In this document: positions 7,979 through 17,552 of the stretch, piece after piece
Layout: each line of letters opens with the position of its first letter
Position numbering within the stretch: the stretch's first letter is position 1
NCBI RefSeq assembly: GCF_000024325.1
Contig: NC_013223.1
Span: 1,860,001-1,924,000, forward strand
DNA length: 64,000 nucleotides
DNA from: Desulfohalobium retbaense DSM 5692
Lineage (GTDB): Bacteria > Desulfobacterota > Desulfovibrionia > Desulfovibrionales > Desulfohalobiaceae
Direction: 5' to 3'
The notes under the pieces: model-generated
Told to the model about the DNA's origin: nothing
What the model saw: only the letters and a program-made list of their open reading frames with translations
The model's database searches: none
Translations under genes and position numbers: made by a program

Positions 7979-8671
7979 ATGGAAACAAAGCCAAAACTCG
8001 CCATTCTTGAAATTATAGCATGCATTTTCGGATGGTTATGGATATGTGCTTCATTCGCAGCTTTATATTTCATCGCAATGGTGATCTTTTCTGATGGGGC
8101 ATGGGAACCGTTTTTCTGGGCATTAGGCGTGAGCGTTGTGTCTAGATGGCTAGCTTATGGTTTCAAAGACAATATGAAGAGAGTTGATCATGAAGAAAAC
8201 TTAACTGATAAAAAATACCCACCTAAAAATCATGTAGAAGATTGGCCTCGAGAAGGATTAAGTAACAAAAAAAATCAGTCTCAAGATAATAATATTGTGT
8301 CTATAATTCAGGAATATGGAAAGGCAATTGAGTACGATGCCCCTAAGCCTGGTTGCGTGGCAGATGAAAATAAGTTGCCTTTTCCCAAAAACACTATAAA
8401 AAAAGCGATTATTTCGGAACTAAAAAGCTCAGGCAATGACGAAATTAAAGAGTATTTGAAAGTTGCCTATATCCAACTAGCTGATTGGCAGCAAGGTGTT
8501 GGGCCAATTGACAAAGGCCCTGACATGTCGTCCATTGATAAGAATCAAGATATAGAAGATCGTGCTAAAGCATTTCTCGATCAAGTATCTGGATCGGAAA
8601 ATTGGACAGCAATGGCACAAAAAGAACAGGAAGCATTGAAACAAGAGTTGCAGGAGTTAGGTCTATGGTAA
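7979..8671 (+). CDS. AT-rich membrane-anchored hypothetical protein
   Basis: A 230-residue protein with AAAGGAG 9 bases before ATG. Two hydrophobic helices lie near residues 8-33 and 40-60, followed by a soluble, charged C-terminal 160 residues containing PKNTIKKAIISELKSSGND and YLKVAYIQLADWQ helices. No family is recognised. Codon use and AT content are unlike the host genes to the right, as expected of transferred DNA. It precedes a second small membrane protein and then the cas operon, so a defence or surface role could be imagined, but the sequence shows none. Confidence 0.6.
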   Translation: METKPKLAILEIIACIFGWLWICASFAALYFIAMVIFSDGAWEPFFWALGVSVVSRWLAYGFKDNMKRVDHEENLTDKKYPPKNHVEDWPREGLSNKKNQSQDNNIVSIIQEYGKAIEYDAPKPGCVADENKLPFPKNTIKKAIISELKSSGNDEIKEYLKVAYIQLADWQQGVGPIDKGPDMSSIDKNQDIEDRAKAFLDQVSGSENWTAMAQKEQEALKQELQELGLW

Positions 8672-8836
8672 AAGCCTAATAATGGAACTTCACTTGAGCC
8701 TCAAAAAGCGCCGCCCCTTCGTCGCCCAACTTTTTGGGCACCTTTAGTTTGCGCCGAGATACGCAAACAATCATATAACTAGATCCGAGGCACAAAACCG
8801 CGCACATTTTAGCTAAACCTACAAAGAGAAAAATCC

Positions 8837-9307
8837 ATGACCACAGAAAAATCAGCCCCAAAAAAGTCTTCGCCATTCATGTGGATCGCCATTGGGATAG
8901 TTGCCCTTATTTTTGTAGGAGCCCGACAAATACATCCAAGAGGTGTTCGTGGCCTGTTGGGAGATTTAATAGTTAGTGCACAAAGCAGCCCAGAGATCGA
9001 AGCGATTCACGACAAAATGTTGACAGCACTTAAGCCAATAGGTGCTGCAGCGCTCTGTCTTAAACACAGTGATGACCCCGGAATTCATAAGGCTGTAGAG
9101 AAATACAACCGGCGTAATAGTGCCGAACTTAAAAAACTAGTTAATACAATCAAAGCAGAAGGCGGCATGTCTCAATCTGAGAAAGACCTATTAGATAGAC
9201 AGGCCATGCAAGAAGCACGTAAATTTATTGACAAGGGATCTAAAAGAGATACTGTATGTGATAATTTAGAATTTAGATTAAATTCAGGTGAATTTGACCT
9301 TGAATAA
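8837..9307 (+). CDS. Small N-terminally anchored hypothetical protein
   Basis: A 156-residue protein. An N-terminal basic segment and one hydrophobic helix (residues 13-30, FMWIAIGIVALIFVGA) are followed by a helical, charged domain with two Cys (near 76 and 141) that could form a disulfide outside the membrane. It is not recognised. RBS AAAGAG is fair. It is AT-rich and lies 165 bases after the other membrane protein, possibly co-transcribed. Confidence 0.55.
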   Translation: MTTEKSAPKKSSPFMWIAIGIVALIFVGARQIHPRGVRGLLGDLIVSAQSSPEIEAIHDKMLTALKPIGAAALCLKHSDDPGIHKAVEKYNRRNSAELKKLVNTIKAEGGMSQSEKDLLDRQAMQEARKFIDKGSKRDTVCDNLEFRLNSGEFDLE

Positions 9308-9713
9308 AATATCCAAACTTTGTCTGCAAAATGCTTTATAGATTATAATTAAACTATAGCTTTCTTTCTATTTTTTTAAGATTACCTGGTAGACAATGAA
9401 ACAAAACTCAATTTCCAAAGATTATTTTAAAGCCATAAAAATTTAATTTCTATTTATTTTTTAAAATTGCAACTTGCTGTATTAACATTGCTGTGATACA
9501 GCAGTCTATATTTTTGCTCTTTTTTTTATATTTTTGGAATATGTTGCCCATCTAATAAATGAAATCTCGCTGAACCCACATTGTGAACAAGGAGATGGGC
9601 ATGATAATCAGCGTTGTTCGCCAAAATTATTTCTAGCTAGTTGCCCAACCCTACTTAGTTATCATCTGAAACATGGTAAGACTTTCCAGCACACCTGAAG
9701 TATAGGTTTTAAT
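9308..9713. promoter_or_regulatory. AT-rich region upstream of the cas operon
   Basis: This 406-base gap very probably carries the cas promoter. It contains an inverted repeat TGCTGTAT/ATACAGCA (9475-9482 and 9496-9503). A 9-bp inverted repeat TGCCCATCT/AGATGGGCA (9545-9553 and 9593-9601) overlaps the RBS and ATG of an 11-codon ORF at 9601-9636 (MIISVVRQNYF). No larger gene is present. Confidence 0.4.
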
Positions 9714-12056
9714 ATGGACTTCACTTCACTCTTCAAGCAAACAGTTGGGAATGATCTACATCCCTACCCCTACCAGGTAGCCCTTGCCCATCGAGATTGG
9801 CCGGACATAGTCGATATTCCCACTGGGTTGGGGAAAACCGCTGCTATCATAACAACCTGGATTTATAAGCGATTGCAGCAAGACCCTCAGACACCCCGCC
9901 GGTTGGTGTATTGCCTACCTATGCGTGTACTGGTGGAACAAACGGCGGCACATGCTGAGCAGTGGGTCAATGCTCTGACGGAACAACATATTTACACCGA
10001 GGCAAGTCGGCCCTTGGTCCATTTATTAATGGGGGGAGACGTCGATCAAAACTGGGATGCCATGCCCGAGCGCGATCAAATACTTATCGGCACACAGGAT
10101 CAGCTTCTCTCCAGAGCCCTTAACCGTGGGTATTCCATGAGCCGCTTTCGCTGGCCCGTACACTTTGGATTACTAAACAATGACTGCTTATGGGTGATGG
10201 ATGAAATCCAACTCATGGGAGAGGGCTTGGCTACAACCGCACAACTTCAAGCCTTTCGTGAGCATTTCCAGTCCGCATTCCCAGTTCGTTCAGTCTGGAT
10301 GAGTGCCACCTTACGTCCAAGCTGGCTATCGACAATTGATTTCTCTCCACGTGTGGATTCTTTAGTTTCTCAATCATTAAGCGAATCAGACCTTACACAT
10401 AGCGCTGTCACAAAGCGGCTTGAAGCCTCCAAGCCGCTTGAAAAGGCTCCGTGCAGCTCAAACGAGCCCAAAAAATTGGCGCAATTCGCTCTGGAATGCC
10501 ACAAAGCTGGCACTCGCACCCTGGTAGTTCTCAACACAGTCAAACGGGCCCAAGCCCTTTTCCAACATCTCAAAAAACATAAACCTAAATGCGATCTCGT
10601 ACTGATTCATTCGCGATTCCGGGCCCAGGACAAAGCCCATGCTATCGAGAAACTCCTTTCCCCGGTCAACGAGCAGGGGACAATCTGTGTAACCACCCAA
10701 GTCATTGAAGCCGGTGTCGATGTCAGCTCTAGTACCCTGATCACGGACTTGGCCCCGTGGGCTTCATTGATCCAGCGTTTTGGACGCTGTAACCGTGATG
10801 GCCATGAAAACGACGCCAAAATATACTGGCTAGGTCTGGATATAACCAAAAAGGGGCACTCTGCTCCCTACAAAGCAGATGAACTTCTGAAGGCCACCCA
10901 TATTCTCGAAAGTCTGCTTAATGCAAAACCCTCCACACTACCCGCCCCCAATAACGACCCACAATATCTGCACGTATTGAGAAAAAAGGACCTTGTAGAC
11001 CTTTTCGATACTACCCCGGACATTGCCGGTGCGGATATCGATGTCTCACGCTTTATCAGGGATGTAGACGATTATTCCCTCCAAGTCTTTTGGCGCTATT
11101 TGGACGGAAAGGAACCCTCAGCGCTCGAGCCCGCTCCCGCCAAACAGGAGCTTTGCAATGTTCCAATTACTTCGCTACAAAGTGCTCCTGACCTCAAAAA
11201 ATGGAGATGGGATTATTTGGAAAAAGAGTGGCAACGCATATGGAGAAATGAAGAATTGTACCCTGGTTTAACCATCCTCTTGGATACTGCCGCAGGGGGG
11301 TATAGCGCTGAACTCGGATGGACTGGCAATAAAAATGATGTGCCCGCCCCTCTACCGACCAGGGAAAAACCATTCGAAGCGCATGACGATGACACTATTA
11401 CCTCCATGGGCTGGCAGACGTTATCTGACCATGTTCAGGCTGTGGTCAACGAATTGGATTTACTTCTCGATTGTCTACCCCTTGATGATTATGAAAGCAT
11501 AGAAGCCCTGAAACTTGCCGCCCGTTGGCACGATTCGGGGAAAGCCCATCCAGTTTTCCAGGAAGCCATGGTTAAAAACACTACACCTCCAGAACAAAAC
11601 AAGCTTTGGGGAAAAACCTTCTTGGGGAATGTAACGTATTCCCGTAGAGGATTCAGGCATGAACTCGCTTCAGCCCTTGCAATGATCGAAAACGGTTTAC
11701 CTGACTTGGCTGTTTATTTGGCTGCTGCCCACCATGGAAAGCTCCGTTTAACAATCAGGTCCCTACCCAACGAAACTAAGCCCGATCAAATGGAAAAACG
11801 CTTTGCCAAAGGGATATGGGATGGAGATGTACTACCGGAGGCAGAGCTTGGTAATGGCACGGTCATGTCGGAAACAACACTGGATCTCTCGGTTATGGAA
11901 TTGGGGGAAGGAGCTAAAGGTCCAAGTTGGCTGTCTCGCACGCTGAAACTAAGAGACAGCCAACGTCTGGGACCTTTTAAGCTGGCATATCTTGAAGCTC
12001 TGCTCAGGATTGCCGATTGGCGTGCAAGCAGGAATCAGGACTCTAGTCATGCATGA
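9714..12056 (+). CDS. cas3: Cas3 helicase-nuclease, type I-G (helicase then HD)
   Basis: A 780-residue protein. The N-terminal SF2 helicase has motif I PTGLGKT (residues 36-42), a DEIQ box near residue 163 and motif VI-type QRFGRCNRDG. The C-terminal HD nuclease has WHDSGKAHPVF near residue 606 and AAHHGK near 673. The helicase-first, HD-last order is characteristic of type I-G (I-U) Cas3. It unwinds and shreds DNA bound by Cascade. The gene overlaps csx17 by eight bases. The catalytic motifs look intact. Confidence 0.92.
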   Translation: MDFTSLFKQTVGNDLHPYPYQVALAHRDWPDIVDIPTGLGKTAAIITTWIYKRLQQDPQTPRRLVYCLPMRVLVEQTAAHAEQWVNALTEQHIYTEASRPLVHLLMGGDVDQNWDAMPERDQILIGTQDQLLSRALNRGYSMSRFRWPVHFGLLNNDCLWVMDEIQLMGEGLATTAQLQAFREHFQSAFPVRSVWMSATLRPSWLSTIDFSPRVDSLVSQSLSESDLTHSAVTKRLEASKPLEKAPCSSNEPKKLAQFALECHKAGTRTLVVLNTVKRAQALFQHLKKHKPKCDLVLIHSRFRAQDKAHAIEKLLSPVNEQGTICVTTQVIEAGVDVSSSTLITDLAPWASLIQRFGRCNRDGHENDAKIYWLGLDITKKGHSAPYKADELLKATHILESLLNAKPSTLPAPNNDPQYLHVLRKKDLVDLFDTTPDIAGADIDVSRFIRDVDDYSLQVFWRYLDGKEPSALEPAPAKQELCNVPITSLQSAPDLKKWRWDYLEKEWQRIWRNEELYPGLTILLDTAAGGYSAELGWTGNKNDVPAPLPTREKPFEAHDDDTITSMGWQTLSDHVQAVVNELDLLLDCLPLDDYESIEALKLAARWHDSGKAHPVFQEAMVKNTTPPEQNKLWGKTFLGNVTYSRRGFRHELASALAMIENGLPDLAVYLAAAHHGKLRLTIRSLPNETKPDQMEKRFAKGIWDGDVLPEAELGNGTVMSETTLDLSVMELGEGAKGPSWLSRTLKLRDSQRLGPFKLAYLEALLRIADWRASRNQDSSHA

Positions 12057-14406
12057 ATATACACTACCCGGATGTTCGACCCGGCCCTTAGGGAGCTATC
12101 TCAAGGGGTTGGCAGTCTTCAGGCTTGTAGCTGAGCAAAAGGACCCGGATGTAACAGCTTGGTGGGACAAAGGGACATTCCGGGTACACACTAGACTTGC
12201 CCCTGAGGAACTCACCTCCTTTTTTTGTGAGCAGTACACGCCAACTCCTATCATCACCCCCTGGAACGGCGGAAGTAGTTTTTATCCCGGAGACAACACT
12301 GAGGGCCTAGAGGCGATTGTGCAAACCGGGGACTCACGCTTCCGGATTTACAAAGAAGCCATCGAAGCCGTCTCAAGCTGGCCGGAGTGGGGTAAAAACG
12401 TAAATACCGTTAGGGAACTCATGGCGGCGCTGCAAGGCATGATTAGCTCCAGCAACCCTGGCAAAAAACAGGATGAACTTTTCACGCTGCAAAACAATAT
12501 TACCAACCTAGCCGAAAAAGTGAAAACTACAGAAGGCGGGGACCCTCTGGGGATGCGGTTGGTGGATCTCTCTTCCCGTGCCAGTGAAAAGGCGGAGGTT
12601 TATAAACAGCTCTGGAACACCGCCAAGAAAGCCAGAACCGTATACACCAAGGATATCAGGGAACAAACAAAGAAAATCATTCTCCCCCTTTGTCGGAGCA
12701 GACTCCCAGATGCCTGCTTGGAGTGGCTGGATGCCTTATGTGCAATCCACGCCGACGGTGAAATTTCGTATCATCAGGTTCTTGGCTCAGGAGGCAATGA
12801 CGCCCGGCTCGACTTCGGTAACAATTTTATGAAAAAAATCTCTGCCCTGTTGCTTGGAAGTGACCAATCTGCCTCTCGCAAATTTTTATCCGCGTCCCTA
12901 TGGGGGACTTCGGTCGAAGGGCTCCCCAAGACGAAAATCGGGCAGTTCGACCCGGGACGTGCCGGGGGGTACAACCAAGGCATGGGGATTGAAGCCAAGG
13001 ACTTCACCGCCTCCCCTTGGGATTTCATCCTGACCATTGAGGGGACACTTCTCCTGGCAAGTTCAGTGGGCAAAAGACAAGGCGTTTCAACAGGTTCAAC
13101 ATTGACGAGCCCGTTTACCGTCAGGTTTTCCCCTGTAGGATTCACGTCAAACGTATATACGGAACCCGAAGGTCCGGAAACCGAAATCTGGATGCCTCTC
13201 TGGAATCAACCAGCCAGGTACGGGGAGATCAAACAACTTTTCTCTGAAGGTCGCTGTTCAATTGGCAAGCGCCAAGCCAAATCAGGGCTCGAATTTTCCC
13301 GGGCTGTTGGCACGTTGGGCGTTGATAGAGGCATCACGGCCTTTGAACGCTATGGATTTTTGAAACGGCGAGGGGAGAATAAGGTCGCCCTACCTGCAGG
13401 GAAAATCGCGGTGCGCTTCAAGCCATCCTTGGAGCTTGTAAATGAACTTGACCCATTACTTTCCAAATTGGATCAATTTCTGCGCGCCTTCAAAAAACCA
13501 CCGACGTCTTTCCTTCAGGCGCGACAAAAAATCGACCAAAACATTTTCAATTGCACTCTGCAGCCCGATCCCGTGCAATTTCTCAAAATTGTAAGATCGC
13601 TAGGGCAAATGGAAAAACGTATTGCCCTTCGTGATCGCGACAAAGATCCAAAACTGCCTCAGCCTCTATTTGGCCTATCCCCGCAATGGATTATAAAAAG
13701 TGATGATGGGAGCCCCGAAACCCGGATTGCTGCTGCACTGGCTTCAATCCACAGCACCGGTAAAGTCGGCCCCATAAGAAGCAATATGGCTGGAGTCAGG
13801 GCTCAAGCGCCGTGGCACTGGGAGGACCGAGACTCTCAGCAGCACTGGTTTGGAAGCGACCTCACCGAAAAGCTAGGTAACGTGCTCACGTATCGCCTCA
13901 TGGATGCTGAGCGCAAATCAGTGTCAAATATTCCGTTTATGGGAAATCTGGAACTTTCCCCATATGATGTAATGCCTTTTTTGCACCAGGAGACCAAGGA
14001 CGATCTGCTCGAGGACCTCTTATGGGGATTTACGTTGATCAATTGGCGCAAGTCAGGGATACAATCAATACGGAATAAGTGGGAAAAACCCACCCAACAA
14101 ACTGTTTTATCAAGGACATGGTGTTTGCTGAAGCTACTACACCATCCAAATAAAATAAAAGGCCACAGCTTTAAACGTGAAAAAAGCATTTCCCATCTCC
14201 TCCAGGCCCACCGCGTAGATGAAGCCTGCAACAAAGCTACCCAACGCCTTCGGATCTCAAATCTCCACCCATTCCCCATCTACTTTGAAGAGGAATTGGA
14301 ACCACAACGGCTATTGGCGAGCTTGATGCTGCCAGTCAAAGATCAGCACATTCTTGAAAATTTGGTTCTTGAAAGGACAACTATAACAGGAGAGACCCAT
14401 GCTTGA
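12049..14406 (+). CDS. csx17: Csx17 (Cas8-type large subunit), type I-G
   Basis: A 785-residue protein. ATG 12049, overlapping the cas3 stop, gives the typical Csx17 opening MHEYTLPGCSTRPLGSYLK with FRLVAEQ and a WW pair soon after. The TTG at 11992 would add 19 residues of cas3 antisense-frame sequence and is rejected. Csx17 is the family signature of type I-G and is taken to be its Cas8-like large subunit, involved in target recognition. The stop overlaps csb1 by eight bases. Confidence 0.92.
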   Translation: MHEYTLPGCSTRPLGSYLKGLAVFRLVAEQKDPDVTAWWDKGTFRVHTRLAPEELTSFFCEQYTPTPIITPWNGGSSFYPGDNTEGLEAIVQTGDSRFRIYKEAIEAVSSWPEWGKNVNTVRELMAALQGMISSSNPGKKQDELFTLQNNITNLAEKVKTTEGGDPLGMRLVDLSSRASEKAEVYKQLWNTAKKARTVYTKDIREQTKKIILPLCRSRLPDACLEWLDALCAIHADGEISYHQVLGSGGNDARLDFGNNFMKKISALLLGSDQSASRKFLSASLWGTSVEGLPKTKIGQFDPGRAGGYNQGMGIEAKDFTASPWDFILTIEGTLLLASSVGKRQGVSTGSTLTSPFTVRFSPVGFTSNVYTEPEGPETEIWMPLWNQPARYGEIKQLFSEGRCSIGKRQAKSGLEFSRAVGTLGVDRGITAFERYGFLKRRGENKVALPAGKIAVRFKPSLELVNELDPLLSKLDQFLRAFKKPPTSFLQARQKIDQNIFNCTLQPDPVQFLKIVRSLGQMEKRIALRDRDKDPKLPQPLFGLSPQWIIKSDDGSPETRIAAALASIHSTGKVGPIRSNMAGVRAQAPWHWEDRDSQQHWFGSDLTEKLGNVLTYRLMDAERKSVSNIPFMGNLELSPYDVMPFLHQETKDDLLEDLLWGFTLINWRKSGIQSIRNKWEKPTQQTVLSRTWCLLKLLHHPNKIKGHSFKREKSISHLLQAHRVDEACNKATQRLRISNLHPFPIYFEEELEPQRLLASLMLPVKDQHILENLVLERTTITGETHA

Positions 14407-15382
14407 AAAACTAAAAAATTCGAAACGAATACTGATGGAGGCTGAACTCGAGCCTGTTCAAGGTGATCGGTTCCAGCCAACAGGATTTCCAGACATTGGC
14501 GCAGGAACCTATCAACTCCCGGATGGGACCAGAAAGATACTGCTAGAATCGGCTCAATCAATGGCCAACAGACTAGAAAACACTATTATAGATCCCGGTG
14601 GCGAACTTATTGAAGAGCTAAAGGGGCTTTCTTATGTCAAAGTTGATCTTGAGGGCGAAAGTAATGCCAAAACCAACTCCCTGATGGAGGCCCACCGACT
14701 GAACTCCCCGTTTATCATTACGGACGCGAAGTTCCAGCAGACCTTCAAGGAGGAGGCGGATTACGCGAAAGGTAAACCTATTGATTGGCGGAAAATCGCC
14801 AAAACCATTTTCAAATATGACGTCAATTCGCTTCTCCATGGGGTTTTTCTGGCCAACCTCGAGGATGGCAGAATAAAAATACCCCGTGCGATTACCGGGT
14901 TTATAGAAGCCATTGATGCCAGAGAAGTCGTCTACGGCGGAGTGAAGAACAACCCCATTGATCCCTCGGGAAAAATCCGCGCTCAGGAATATGACAAAGA
15001 CGTCTATGGCAATGTCCCCTACCAGCGGATGGAGTACACGGCCTCTGCGATAAAGGTATTTTTCAATTTTGATCTGGGCATGATCAGATCGTACGAACTC
15101 GGGGACAATGCCGAGGAACTCTTGATTGCTTTGGGACTGCTCAAAATCCGGCTTTTTCTGGAGGGAGGTTTGCGGCTGCGCACGGCGTGCGATTTGCAAC
15201 TCAAAAATAGCGATTTAACTGTTTCAAGGCCAAAAGATTTTGTGATTCCTACCTCTGAAGAACTACTTAAAGCAATTCAGGAAAAAATCGAAAATTGCAA
15301 AGAGATGTTCGCTTCCCCTCCCGTGACGAAGATATCAACGCAAACCGTCTCAAAAGAAACTAACCAGAACACGAGCGGGTAA
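14399..15382 (+). CDS. csb1: Csb1 (Cas7 backbone), type I-G / GSU0053 family
   Basis: A 327-residue protein. Motifs of the GSU0053 family are present: DRFQPTGFPDIGAGTY at about residues 23-38, ESAQSMANRLE at about 51-61, and a region near 90-110 with MEAHRLNSPFI. A long C-terminal helical part includes FLEGGLRLRTACDL. Csb1 is the Cas7-type protein that polymerises along the crRNA. RBS CAGGAGAG lies inside the end of csx17. Confidence 0.92.
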   Translation: MLEKLKNSKRILMEAELEPVQGDRFQPTGFPDIGAGTYQLPDGTRKILLESAQSMANRLENTIIDPGGELIEELKGLSYVKVDLEGESNAKTNSLMEAHRLNSPFIITDAKFQQTFKEEADYAKGKPIDWRKIAKTIFKYDVNSLLHGVFLANLEDGRIKIPRAITGFIEAIDAREVVYGGVKNNPIDPSGKIRAQEYDKDVYGNVPYQRMEYTASAIKVFFNFDLGMIRSYELGDNAEELLIALGLLKIRLFLEGGLRLRTACDLQLKNSDLTVSRPKDFVIPTSEELLKAIQEKIENCKEMFASPPVTKISTQTVSKETNQNTSG

Positions 15383-15385
15383 GGT

Positions 15386-16822
15386 ATGCTGGCTCTTGAA
15401 TTCTCTTTTCCAGCAGGACGATATCACGCCAATCCATGGGGACGCAATGTCAACGAAGGTGAGGCGGAATGGCCTCCTTCGCCGTACAGGCTCGCCAGGA
15501 CGCTTATCGACATCCAAAAACGCCGCTTCCCTGACTGGTCCCAATCAAGGATTGAAGCCGTCCTAGTGGCAATCAGCGGTAAGCCATTCTATACATTGCC
15601 ACCAGCTACAACAGCTCATATCCGTTCCTTTATGAGCAGCAACCAAAAGGATGCTTCCAAAAAACAAAAAATTTTCGACTCGTTTGTGGCTTTAGGACGG
15701 GAAGAAATACTTTACATAGCCTTTGACCATAAGTTGGACGCACAGACGCGATCTGACTTGACAGCACTCGTGGCTGAAATCAATTATCTAGGTAGGTCTG
15801 AATCTTGGGTATCAGTAGGATTGAAGGACCTCCCCGAAGTCGCAGAATGGGATTGCCTGCCGAGTGATGTGGCCCCTGAGGACCCCCAGTATGAAATCGA
15901 AAAACTCGCTTGCGTACTACCCAAAGGGGATTACCAAGCCCTACCTGTGAGTGAACGGGTGTCTTGGTTTGACGCCCTGTGCCTTTCGACGCAGGATCTG
16001 TTGAAGCAGGGCTGGAGTACTCCCCCTGCCCTAGCCTGGGTTGACTATGCCCGGAAACGCTCCAAGCTTAACCAGTCCTCCCTTGAGGAAACCAGAGCGA
16101 GAACACAACGCGACTACCGGCATATAAAATACGCTGTGCATTCAAAGGTCCGTCCTCATGTCCGGGAAACGATCTTGTTTGCTGAACGGGTCAGGGCCAA
16201 ATTGATGGGGATACACCGAAAGACCCAGGGTGATGATCCAGAAAAGGTCTCAGCCAAGTTTAGTGGAAAAAATCTTGATGGGCTACCGCTTGAAAACCAT
16301 AAACACGCCTTTTTTCTCCCCCTTGACGAAGACAACGACGGACGAATTGACCATCTACTCATTACGGCCGATGAGCCGTTTGATTCCACAGAATTGATGG
16401 CTCTGGATCGACTGCGCTCCATCTGGCAGCCCCATGGCAAACCAGATGCAAGCCTAATCCTGACATCTGTCCAGAAAAACGCACGCCCCAAACATGCAAA
16501 AACCTGGATTAGTGTTACCCCTTTTGTCACAGCTCGGCATTTTCGCAAAGGCAGAGGGACATATTGGGGGTGGCTTACCGGGGAGATAAAGCGTGAATGC
16601 CGTTTCCATTTTCTTCCACAGCCACAAGAGGTCAACTGGATTCAGTGGACCATGAACGGCCCCCAGCCGATCAGGTGGATGGAATTTACCCGAGGCAAAA
16701 GAGAGGAACGCCCCTTCCGCGGGCATGGGTGCATCCTGCGATTCGACTCACCGGTACCTGGCCCTTTTGCGCTTGGCGCACGGGGCCATTTTGGCTTGGG
16801 ACTATTCCAGCCGCTGGAATAA
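15386..16822 (+). CDS. csb2: Csb2 (Cas5/Cas6 fusion), type I-G / GSU0054 family
   Basis: A 478-residue protein. The start (LALEFSFPAGRYHANPWGRNVNEGE, quoted here only in part as a motif) is the usual GSU0054 opening. Near residue 315 is FFLPLDEDNDGRIDHLLI, the family hallmark. The C terminus ends in a Gly-rich GARGHFGLGLF loop of the Cas6/RAMP type. It is thought to combine Cas5 and Cas6, so it should process the pre-crRNA and cap the complex. It follows csb1 after three bases. No cas1, cas2 or cas4 follows; the CRISPR array begins 25 bases later. Confidence 0.9.
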   Translation: MLALEFSFPAGRYHANPWGRNVNEGEAEWPPSPYRLARTLIDIQKRRFPDWSQSRIEAVLVAISGKPFYTLPPATTAHIRSFMSSNQKDASKKQKIFDSFVALGREEILYIAFDHKLDAQTRSDLTALVAEINYLGRSESWVSVGLKDLPEVAEWDCLPSDVAPEDPQYEIEKLACVLPKGDYQALPVSERVSWFDALCLSTQDLLKQGWSTPPALAWVDYARKRSKLNQSSLEETRARTQRDYRHIKYAVHSKVRPHVRETILFAERVRAKLMGIHRKTQGDDPEKVSAKFSGKNLDGLPLENHKHAFFLPLDEDNDGRIDHLLITADEPFDSTELMALDRLRSIWQPHGKPDASLILTSVQKNARPKHAKTWISVTPFVTARHFRKGRGTYWGWLTGEIKRECRFHFLPQPQEVNWIQWTMNGPQPIRWMEFTRGKREERPFRGHGCILRFDSPVPGPFALGARGHFGLGLFQPLE

Positions 16823-16847
16823 AATCCTCTGTTCACGGAACGGCCTG

Positions 16848-17552
16848 GGAACAATGGAGCCACACTTTTCAGTGTGGTTGAGACCTACACGCACGGCTCA
16901 GGTGGCAGCGCACCGGTGACGCTTCAATGGAGCCACACTTTTCAGTGTGGTTGAGACATGTTGGTGGTGGTTGAGACACGCCAGAGCCGTTGCTGACCGA
17001 CTCGCCAACCGTGCTTCAATGGGGCCACACTTTGCAGTGTGGTTGAGACGATGGGAGCGGCCCACAAAATACGCAGTGATGAAGCTTCAATGGGGCCACA
17101 CTTTGCAGTGTGGTTGAGACGTTTGCCCCGGCCCAAGGGGTCGCATCCGATGTGCCGGCTTCAATGGGGCCACACTTTGCAGTGTGGTTGAGACTCGTTA
17201 ACTGGAGCACACCCGGCGGCTGGAACCAGCTTCAATGGGGCCACACTTTGCAGTGTGGTTGAGACCGGCGGCCCTGAACAGGGACCTGTCGTTCTTGTCG
17301 CTTCAATGGGGCCACACTTTGCAGTGTGGTTGAGACTTGTCGCCGTCATTGGTCAGGGCGGTGAAATCGGTGCTTCAATGGGGCCACACTTTGCAGTGTG
17401 GTTGAGACCAGAGCAGCGGAACATGGTGGAACAGCGTGTAGATGCTTCAATGGGGCCACACTTTGCAGTGTGGTTGAGACTTCGTCAACTGGAGCACCCC
17501 CGGCGGCTGGAACCAGCTTCAATGGGGCCACACTTTGCAGTGTGGTTGAGAC
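16848..17552 (-). CRISPR. CRISPR array, 10 repeats of 37 bp, type I-G
   Basis: Repeats start at 16848 (degenerate 5' end), 16921, 17013, 17084, 17158, 17229, 17300, 17372, 17444 and 17516. The core stem is CCACACT/AGTGTGG. The last eight are identical. The first two share two variant bases (GGAGCC, TTTTC) and the first also has a scrambled 5' end. Spacers are 34-37 nt, except spacer 2 (55 nt, with an internal repeat fragment). Read on the minus strand the repeat begins GTCTCAACC and ends ATTGAAGC, like a normal 8-nt crRNA 5' handle. Together with degenerate repeats on the left, this suggests transcription from the right. Spacers 5 and 9 are near-identical. Confidence 0.95.

Noticed and set aside
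8676-8876. 66-residue minus-strand ORF with a hydrophobic stretch
   Set aside because: It overlaps the start of the plus-strand gene at 8837 and lacks an RBS.
9308-9713. Degenerate CRISPR repeat (CreA-like) near the cas promoter
   Set aside because: I looked for parts of the repeat (CCACACT, TTGAGAC, GCTTCAAT) and found none in this stretch.
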